Of a stretch of DNA of 64,000 nt, positions 56,396-64,000 are shown one piece after another; the stretch's first letter is position 1; each line of letters begins with the position of its first letter. Origin of the DNA: Tilletiopsis washingtonensis. Lineage: Eukaryota > Basidiomycota > Exobasidiomycetes > Entylomatales. Position numbers and translations under genes: made by a program. The notes under the pieces were generated by a model. That model was not told the origin of the DNA. It made no database searches and saw only the letters and a program-made list of their open reading frames with translations. The DNA lies in contig NW_020312014.1 in the NCBI RefSeq assembly GCF_003144115.1, positions 222,620-286,619 on the forward strand, in the 5' to 3' direction.

Positions 56396-57108
56396 GGCTG
56401 TGTCGAATAGCGTCAGCCAGCGCGAGACGACAAGGTCGACAAGAGAGCGCTTACCTTGGAGAGAAGATGGGATGAGCTGGGGAGCGATTGTGGTGGCGAG
56501 AGGCAACGCATGTCAAGTCGGCGCTCTGTTCGTTGGCTGCACGCGCCACTGCTGCCGACGCCTCATCAACCAGAGTCCCGCCGGCCTCGGTCGTCCGCGC
56601 TGAGTGGTATCGAGCTAGGAAACAGAGTGGCACGGAATGCTCCTGTCCCAACAGGCAATGAACGACGGCACTTTCGCCTGCCTTGACAGTCCCCACAGGC
56701 GATGCATAGCGTGCTGTTGGGATGTGTCGCGCTTGCTTAGAGAGAGAGAAGCGGTGCCAGAGGGAGGCGACAAAGCGAACAGCGGAGCACTGCTGAGCGG
56801 CATGGTGATGTCTGGCCATGAGCAGAAGTGCACCGCGCAGCGAAGTCGCTTCGCCTGCTGAATCACAAGGCGGCGAGGTCCTCGAGAGCGACGTGTGCGT
56901 GCTGTGACTGCAAAACGGGCGCGTGTCGTTTCGAAACGAGGAGTTGCGCGTACTGCATTGAGCGACGCTCTCTGAACACTCGTTCACAGCAGAAGATATG
57001 GAAACGACAAGACTTCATTACATGGAAGCGCACGGCTCGAGCAGCTCCTACATTCTTGAGATCGTATGAGTACATCTCAGTAAGCCACCTTCTGAGCCCT
57101 CTGTACGC
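56396..57108. other. Intergenic between F-box paralogues 2 and 3
   Basis: About 710 bp containing the probable non-coding first exon and 5'-UTR intron of paralogue 2 (intron about 56398-56454). Nothing else supported. Confidence 0.5.
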
Positions 57109-58301
57109 TCAGCGACACGCACACTGTAACAACGCCTTGCTCCTCTCGTGGCATCGCGCTCGGTACTTCGCCTCTCGATCAGCTTCTTTGACGGCCTCGC
57201 GCTTATCGTGGGCACGCTTCTGCGCAGCCGTCATTTTTGCTTCGCGGACCTTACGCACACGTACGACATCTCCGATCCAGTACCACTGCCGAAGATTCAG
57301 TCGCTGTGCACGGCTCGGACGTTGCTTGAGACGTACTGGCACAGGATAATCATGTTTTCTGTGGACAGCGGCCCGCATGGACACCGTGCTGGAACGCTGT
57401 AGTTGCTCGATCTCATCATCAGTGAGTCGATACGATGACTTGGCATAGTCCAGTGGCACATGGGCCTGCGAGTAATGGTTGAAATATCAGTAGTTGACCT
57501 TAGCTGTGACCTGCTGGGGGCAGTATCGAAGAGACGACTGACATAGTGACGCTTCAGTAAGCACTTCATGCAGAGGATCCTCCGTGACGCCTCGTGAACA
57601 TAACCCATTCCGGGATCTACATCGACCTCGTTATAGTACGGCTCTTCTGTGTTCTTGTATGGCGGGATAGGATCGTCGTCGTCGCACCACACCTTGTCGT
57701 GGTGCAAGTCACGAAGCACGCTCGGACACCCGAAGCACGCTCTCTGCATGCGATGAAGCCATTGCTGGCGTTTGTCATCGCGCAGCGGGATGTCCAGTAC
57801 GATGTGTCTCTCCGGGTTGACTTCCGTATGGACCAGTTCCCTAGGAACTATGGTCACCTTGGGCGATGGCGGCCTCACCATGTCTGGCTGCCGAGCATCG
57901 CTTGAAGTAAGCACGCATCACCCCGGCAAGTCTGAAGGTGCCAGAAAACGCACAAGACCGTAGAACAAGTATCGACAGACATGCGTCAGCCTGCAGGGGT
58001 CTACATTACCGTCGTACTCGTTGTCGACGAACTCCTGAAAGATGACCGAGTGCACCTCAGGCGGACTTGTCCTGTCAGTCATATGGGTGGCAAGCGAAAG
58101 ACTGACTCACAGCCGCATGAAGCCGTTCACCACGCCTGGCGGTAGCTTGATCGGGCGCATGTAAGGAGCGTTCGGACCGCTCATGATTCGCATCAGGAAG
58201 TCGTCGAACTCCCAGTCTGGGCACCGAGAGTCTCGAAACTGTCGAAAGTGCTGCGAGATCTGCTCCGCGATGCCCGCGGAGCCATGTGGCGAGGATGACA
58301 T
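57109..58301 (-). CDS. F-box/Cys-motif protein, tandem paralogue 3
   Basis: Exons on the minus strand: 58301-58111, 58065-57954, 57887-57543 and 57465-57109 (334 aa). Introns are 45, 66 and 77 nt; the third uses a GTCAGT donor. The N-terminal exon reads AEQISQHFRQF...NAPYMRPIKLPPGVVNGFMRL. The F-box then opens at the same phase-2 intron as its siblings: LPPEVHSVIFQEFVDNEYDG...CRLTHVCRYLFYGL. The Cys region is RACFGCPSVLRDLHHDK...RRILCMKCLLKRHY. The end is YRLTDDEIEQLQRSS... and QWYWIGDVVRVRKVREAKM, then a basic coiled coil ending in CHERSKALLQCACR. It is clearly homologous to the genes at 53067 and 55104. Function in ubiquitination is inferred from the F-box only. Confidence 0.68.
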
Positions 58302-58669
58302 TGCGATACGCTATTTTCGACCTTCGGTGCTTCGAGCTCGAGGACAGACACCAAGAGCGACGGTGCGAAGGCTCCACGCCTGCGTCCGACAGAGAACGTG
58401 AGTAGGCCACCAAATAGCGACTACACGCTGAGAAATGAGCGCTCACTCGGGGAGTCGAGCCACGAAGGATCGACGTTGGTAGTTGGTGATCAGGAGCTGA
58501 GGGGTGCGTGAGTGTCGCGTGCGTAGCTGGGCGCTTTAACCTGGCTGGCTCGTCCTCATCAAGGGCCTCTCACCGCTTCCGCGCGCTCGGCGCGACATGC
58601 TCCTCGAGTTGCCCGTTGCACGATGCACACACAATAGACTATAGGCATTAATTGAGACGAATCGAGACG
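58302..58669. other. Intergenic, F-box paralogue 3 upstream
   Basis: About 370 bp between the F-box array and the stop of the A-T-R gene, both on the minus strand. It holds the promoter of F-box paralogue 3. No gene seen. Confidence 0.45.
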
Positions 58670-61600
58670 CTAGAGAACAAACTGCTTCCGGCGCCAGAAG
58701 TGGAGCCACGCCAGCGCCGCCTTGGGGCCGAGCTGCGGCGCCTGGCGCAGCACGCTGCTCTGCTGCTGCGCCTTCGTCGTGCTGAGCGTGACGCCTGTGA
58801 AGGCCTCGGGCTGAGCCGTCGATCCGGCGCTCTTCAGCAGTGCAGCGGTACGCTGTGCCTTGGCGTGCGAGCCGGCAAAGAAGCCGCGCAGCTTGAGCGC
58901 CGGGTTGCGCTCCATCGCCTCGGGCGTCTCGGGCGAGCGATTGAGGCGCGCGAGCCACTCGGCGAACGGCACGAGCGGCACCTTCAAGGCCTCGGCGATC
59001 GGACTCATCACGGCGGTCCAGGGCACCGGGCGCGGGTGCACGAGGTTCAGCACGCGCTCAGAGCCGATGGAGGAGCGGAAGTCGAGCAGCGCCGTGGCGG
59101 CGACGTCGGAAGGCAGCCACGCGATGCTGTCGGAGGCCTCGGGCAGGCAGGCGACCTCGGGCACGCTGCCAGTCTTGACGATGAGCGGCAGCCTGGCGCG
59201 GAGGTGTGAGTCTGATGGACGCTCGATGGAGAAAATTCTTCACTCACCAGTCGGTCACTGCCCAGCAGCCGGAAGTGGTGGAGCCGCTCATCTGTCCCAG
59301 ACGCACGGAAAGCGTGTCGATCGGCGTCTGCTCGGCGGCGGCGAGGAGGATGCGCTCGGTGACGGCCTTCGACTCGCCATAGCCGGCGCCGAGCGAGATG
59401 CTGAGATCGTTCAGGGGCTCCTCCGGTACGGCGATGGCCGGATCCTTCCAGCCGGCGAGAGTGCCAATGCTGGACGTGAAGATGAGGGGCGGCGGACGCG
59501 CTAGCGGGCTGGCAAGCGAAAGATCGATGAGGCTGCGCGTCGCGGCGATGCTGCCCTCGAAGCTCGACAGGCTGAGGTTGAAGTCAAGGCGCCATGCGAC
59601 CTGCACAGGAGCGTCAGCAGAGAGGGCGAGGAGCGGGGTACGGGCGGCGCACGTGATAGATGCAAGTCGTCTCGTCTCGCAGGGCGGCGTACACGTCGTC
59701 CCGCAGGCCAAAGGTCTGGCCGTCCTCGAGGCGTGCCTCGAGCAACGAGAGCTTGGGGCTGTCCAGCAGCGCGACGTCGAGGCCGCGGTCGGTGAAGGTG
59801 GCCTGGTGGCGCGCCTTGATCGACTGCGCCTGGCTTGGGCGGTTGACGGCAAAGACCTTCTCGATCGACTCGCTCTTCAGCGCCTGCTCGAGGATGTGGG
59901 CGCCGACACCACCGGTCGTCTGTGGCAGAGGATCAGCACATGCAGCAGACACAGTTCGCCAGGACTCACACCAGTAACGAGCAGAGTCTCGCGCTGCGGC
60001 GTCGGCTTCGTGCCTACGTGCTTGGGCCAAGCCGCCGTGTACTTGCCGATCAGCTCAGTCATGGCCGTCAGCTTGCGCTGCACCGCGTCCTTGCCGTCGT
60101 CGTCGCCCTTGACAATGCTCAGCAGGGCGGCGGCCATCGAGCGGATGTTCGGGTGGTCGTAGACGAAGTTAGCAGGCACGCGGAGGCCCTTGGTCGCGGT
60201 GTTGCTCGACAGCGCAGAGTGCACGGTGTTGCGGATGACCGTGGCGCGCAGCGAGTCTGCGCCGAGCACCTGGAAGATGTCGGCCTCGTCTGAGAGCGAC
60301 GACACATCGCGCTCGAGAGCGCCAGCCACGACCTGCTGCATGTACGTGTACGCCGACGTCTCATCCCAATATGCGGGCACGCTGACGGCGCCGGCGACGC
60401 TGGCCTCCTCGAAGCGTTCATAGGCGCGCTCAATCTCCGGCACGTATTCCTTGCTGATGGCGCCGTTGCGCAGCGAGCCCTTGCCCGTGCGCGTGAACGC
60501 CTTCGACGGGCTGGCGACGACGATCATCTCGCGCCAGATGTGCGCGTGTGCGGGCGCATAGGCGTTGACACGCTCGATAACCGGCCAGATCTCGCGGCGG
60601 AAGGCAGCGATGGCGGCGTCGTCCTCGGGATCGATGGTCTTGCCGCCCGCTGGCTCCACGATGACGCCGGCGAACGGTCGGCCGCGGCCGAAGAAGACGG
60701 CGCCGGAGATCGACGGGTGGGCCTGGATCATCGTCAGGAGCGGCGCAGGGTTGATCTGGGCGAGGCGTGAGCGTGCTTTCGCTCTGGCATGCGCCGTCTG
60801 ACACTTACCTTCTCGCCCGAGGAGAGCATGATCTGGTCGTCCATGCGGCCGATGATCTTAAAGTAGTTCTCGTCCTTGGGGTGCAGCACGACGATGTCGC
60901 CCATCGCCCACACCTTCTTGCCCATGTACGTGTCGTTGAACATCGAGGGCCGGTAGTTTTCGTTTCCCTGCCGCGCCAGTCAGCGGCGCACCCTGCGTCA
61001 CGCAGCGCTCCGACACTCACGGCGAGCACGATCTCGTATTCGCCCTCCACGCCCGTCGGTCGGTAGATGACGTCTGCAGCGGGTGCACGCTTGCTCCACG
61101 CCCACATCTTGCCGCCTTCAAGAGGCTCGCTGCAAGTGCGCGTCAGCAGGCGAGCTCAAGCAAGCGTATCAGCGAGCTCACAGGATGGTGAAGACCATGG
61201 CCTCCGTCGAGCCGTAGATGTTCGCCAGCCGAACGCCACGCTCGGCGAGCTTGTTGCCCTGCGATGCACGCTCAGCAAGTGGCGCGAGAAGCGGCTGACG
61301 AGCGACTCACTGCGGCCTCGCTCAACGGCCCGCCGCCGTAGCCCACCGAGTCCATCCGCTTGAGCACCTCGATAGCGCGGTCGTCCTGCGCCCAGAGCTG
61401 CAAGAAGATGGGCGCGACGACTGTCACGTCCGATCTGAGCTGCGCCATTGTCTTGAGGGTGGTCACCGGCGAGGGCGGCTGGGACACAGGAGACCGTCAG
61501 GACTGCGCTTTCGCTGGCTTCTCGCAGCAGACTCACCCAGGCCTGGCTCGGCGGCGAGAGCGCAACGGTGGAGCCCGCCGTCATGGTGACGGACTGCGAG

Positions 61601-62522
61601 AGCAGCACGCCGAGCGCATGATACGGCGGCATGGCGCCGAGGAAGGTGCGCCGGCCGCCGAACGGCATCGAGAGCCAGTTGCGCGCGCGCGAGGCGCACA
61701 GCCAGCTGTGCAGACTGAGGTCGACGGGCTTGGGGAACGCCGTGGTGCCGGACGAGTGAAGCGTGAGGATGAGCGCGTCCATCGGCAGCACCGGCATGGG
61801 AGGCAGGAAGGGTGCATCGAGGTGCTTCGGCGAGAACATGTCGTCCCACGGCGGCATCACGATGCGCTTGATCTCGTGCTGCGGGTCGTCGGCCTTGACC
61901 TCGGCCAGCGCGCGCTCAAGCGTGGCGGCGAGCTCCGGCGCCTGGCCGTCGGGATCGACGATGAGCGCTGCGACCTTGCGCGCGCGGAGCAGGCTCGCGA
62001 TGGCCGGCGCAGAGTTGCCGTTGGCAATTGGAAAGACGACGGCGCCGGCGCGGATGATGCCCATCGCTGTGAGAGAGTCAGCGAACGGTCTGGACTCGCA
62101 GCGCTGCAGCACTGACCCATCGTGTAGTAGCGCTGATGCTCCGCCGAGGTGAGCATGGCGATGATAGGCCGCTCGTGCAGCGGGAAGCGCTCGCCGGCGT
62201 CGAGGTCGACGCCAAACTCGCGGCCGATGACACGCGCGGCATAGAAGATGGCGGGGAACCACTCCTTGCCCTTGAGCACGCAGTCGCGGCCGTCGGCGCC
62301 GCTCCACACGACGAACGGCTGCTCGGGTGAGTGGCGCACGTGGCTGTCGACGATGGCACACACATCCATGCTGCCCTCGAGCTCGGGCGGCGCAAACGTG
62401 GGCAGCTCGTCGCCCTGGATGCGCGCCATGCCCGAGAGCAGGCGCGGCGTCGGCGGCGCCTCGAGGCCCGGCGTCGGCGGCGGCTGCAGGCCGGGCGTGG
62501 GAGGAACGGCGGTGGGTGACAT
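58670..62522 (-). CDS. NRPS-like adenylation-thiolation-reductase (carboxylic acid reductase-type) enzyme
   Basis: Activates a carboxylic acid as its AMP ester, loads it on a phosphopantetheine arm and reductively releases an aldehyde or alcohol with NADPH. Ten exons on the minus strand: 62522-62117, 62066-61537, 61478-61311, 61258-61182, 61129-61021, 60967-60809, 60755-59970, 59919-59653, 59600-59248 and 59192-58670 (1125 aa); all phases agree. Adenylation motifs: LTLHSSGTTAFPKPV, IYGSTEAM, MGDIVVLHPKDENYFKIIGRMDDQ and the Lys region FTRTGKGSLRN. The carrier Ser is in IFQVLGADSLRATV (about 650). The reductase opens with LLVTG|TTGGVGAHIL across an intron and has FTSSIGTLAGW and the catalytic YGESKAVTERIL. 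There is no condensation domain, so it is not a peptide synthetase. The true L-aminoadipate reductase LYS2 is longer at the N-terminus. The substrate, possibly an aryl or aliphatic acid, is unknown. Confidence 0.9.
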
Positions 62523-64000
62523 GCTGGCGGTTGGTGGTGAGATGGCCCAGCTGCACTTGGCGCTGCTCGTCCTCTTATACGCTGCTCGGGCGCAAGCCAA
62601 TGTGCTCCTCTCTGCCTGCGCAGGCTGTGCCGGGCCGATGATCCGGGCCGCTGCTCGTCGTCGTCGTTGAGGGGTAAGTGCGAGAGGGCGCAAGGCGCGG
62701 CCGGCGGGCGGGCGGTGCCCTGAATAAGTACGCCCGTCAGTGCGGACGGCGCCCTGAGATGTAGATTGCGACTTTAGTGGCCGAGCAGCACGCCGGTGGC
62801 CGATGCCGCGCATGGCCTCGCTGGTGCTGTGGAGAGCATGCGCTCGTCAGCACGGACGACAAAAGCAAAATCTCCGCTTGCATGTGCTGCAGCTCGTCGT
62901 GCCGCTATTCCATCGTTAGCGGCCGCACGACCCGCCGCCTCATCTGCTGCCGCCGGCGCCGGCCCGGCACGCCGCAGGGCGTCTCATGCTCGAGGAGAAA
63001 TCGCGGCGCGCCAACGTGATGCGGCAGCGCATCGACCTGCGGCTGCCGAGGAGACGGTGCGAGTATCCCGAGCTCGTCCTTGCCGCTTCGTCTGCTTCTC
63101 TCCGCTCGTCTCCGGTCCGGTCCGATGCGCGTCTTGATGCTCTGCAGCTGCGCAGGCGAGGCGGATGTGGTGCAGAGGCAGGCCATGTGCCGTACCGCAG
63201 CGTGTGCTTTCGGCCGCAGCGCATCGGGCGCGCAGACGCCCGATGCTGCATCCGCGCTCCGGCCGCAAGGAAGGGGCATTTCGCGTTTGCTCCACCTCAA
63301 AAGGATGGCCGCTGCGGCCGCAGCTCTCGGCAGCAGCGCTGAAGCAGACCGGAAAGGACAGGAGATGTGAGGTGCTACGCCGTGGCTGGCGCTGTCAACA
63401 GCCGGCCCGTCTGCGTGATGAGGCTCAGGAGGCAGCGAGTGGCGCTGTGAGTTGGTCTATGTGCCGTTCTATCACTAGGCTGACTCGACGCTGCTCCGGA
63501 TTGCAAGCGCCAGCACCAGCTCGCTGTGAGAATCAGAGCCGCCGTCAAGGAGGGGAGCCTCGGGACGATTGCGAGGTGTCCACAGGCCGCGGAACTGGGC
63601 GAGGGGTGCAAGCCGCACTCTCAAGGCTCAGTGGCCGAGCCTTCCTTTGACGTGCGGGCGCAGCGCGCGAAAAGTGCAGCGGACCGAGGCGTCGGATGTA
63701 CCCGCAACGGCCGCTCGCTGGCTGGTCCGGGGAGCTGATCCAGACGCACAGAGCCGAGCGAGATCCTCATGCTGCAAGCTGCAGCTGTAGCAGTTCCAGA
63801 GTTCTGTGGCTGAGCCGAGAGCTGAGACAAAGGCGTCCCGCTGCGGTGCGCGCACGGATGCGGTGAGCGGATGGCGCGCCGCGCGCGGCGGCGCGAGCGT
63901 CGCGTGGCGTGGCCGAGCAGCGCAAGGCGCAGGCGGCGATCCTGCTTCCTCTCCGCTGCTTCCTGTGTCCCATCCACCATCGCTCCTCTCGGCCGCTGCT
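62523..64000. other. Terminal 1.5-kb region without a supported gene
   Basis: Upstream of the A-T-R gene to the window edge. ORFs are Arg/Ala/Ser-rich shadows on both strands. A CGCG-rich block lies at about 63860-63905. The region may contain the promoter or an unseen exon of a gene beyond the window. Confidence 0.5.

Overview
This window is gene-dense nuclear DNA from a fungus, almost certainly a high-GC basidiomycete yeast or dimorph. The proteins suggest Ustilaginomycotina, but that placement is inference. Genes carry many short introns, mostly 45-75 nt, with GTGAGT-like donors, a CTGAC-like branch site and a CAG or TAG acceptor. I placed introns by frame continuity, splice signals and protein-family continuity; no transcript data were available. 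I see no tRNA, rRNA, CRISPR array, transposon or virus-like element.

Layout, left to right: heat-shock factor HSF1 (+, 5' end cut by the window edge); a tandem pair of paralogous genes, each with three copies of a roughly 110-residue MYB/SANT-like module (+,+); a KDM4-type JmjC histone demethylase (+); the TOR-complex WD40 protein LST8 (-), head-to-head with mitoribosomal protein mL44 (+); a DUF1776-like protein (-); an OPT-family oligopeptide transporter (+); a DUF1275 membrane protein (-); a one-module relative of the MYB/SANT-like family (-); a large disordered protein of unknown function (-); the calcium channel CCH1 (+, 10 exons); a GH5 glucanase (-); a COX16-ERV1 fusion gene (+); the SWR1 chromatin-remodelling ATPase (-); three tandem F-box/Cys-motif paralogues (-,-,-); and an adenylation-thiolation-reductase (NRPS-like) enzyme (-). 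The last 1.5 kb holds no gene I can support.

Most genes are conserved housekeeping or stress functions: transcription and chromatin (HSF1, KDM4, SWR1), TOR signalling, mitochondrial translation and respiratory assembly, calcium entry, wall glucan and peptide uptake. The less ordinary material is of three kinds. First, COX16 and ERV1 lie in one uninterrupted frame, giving an inner-membrane-anchored sulfhydryl oxidase that fits the known topology of both parts. Second, the repeated MYB/SANT-like module occurs in seven copies across three genes. Third, the F-box array keeps its intron positions and phases despite very divergent protein sequence, so it is an old, locally expanded family.
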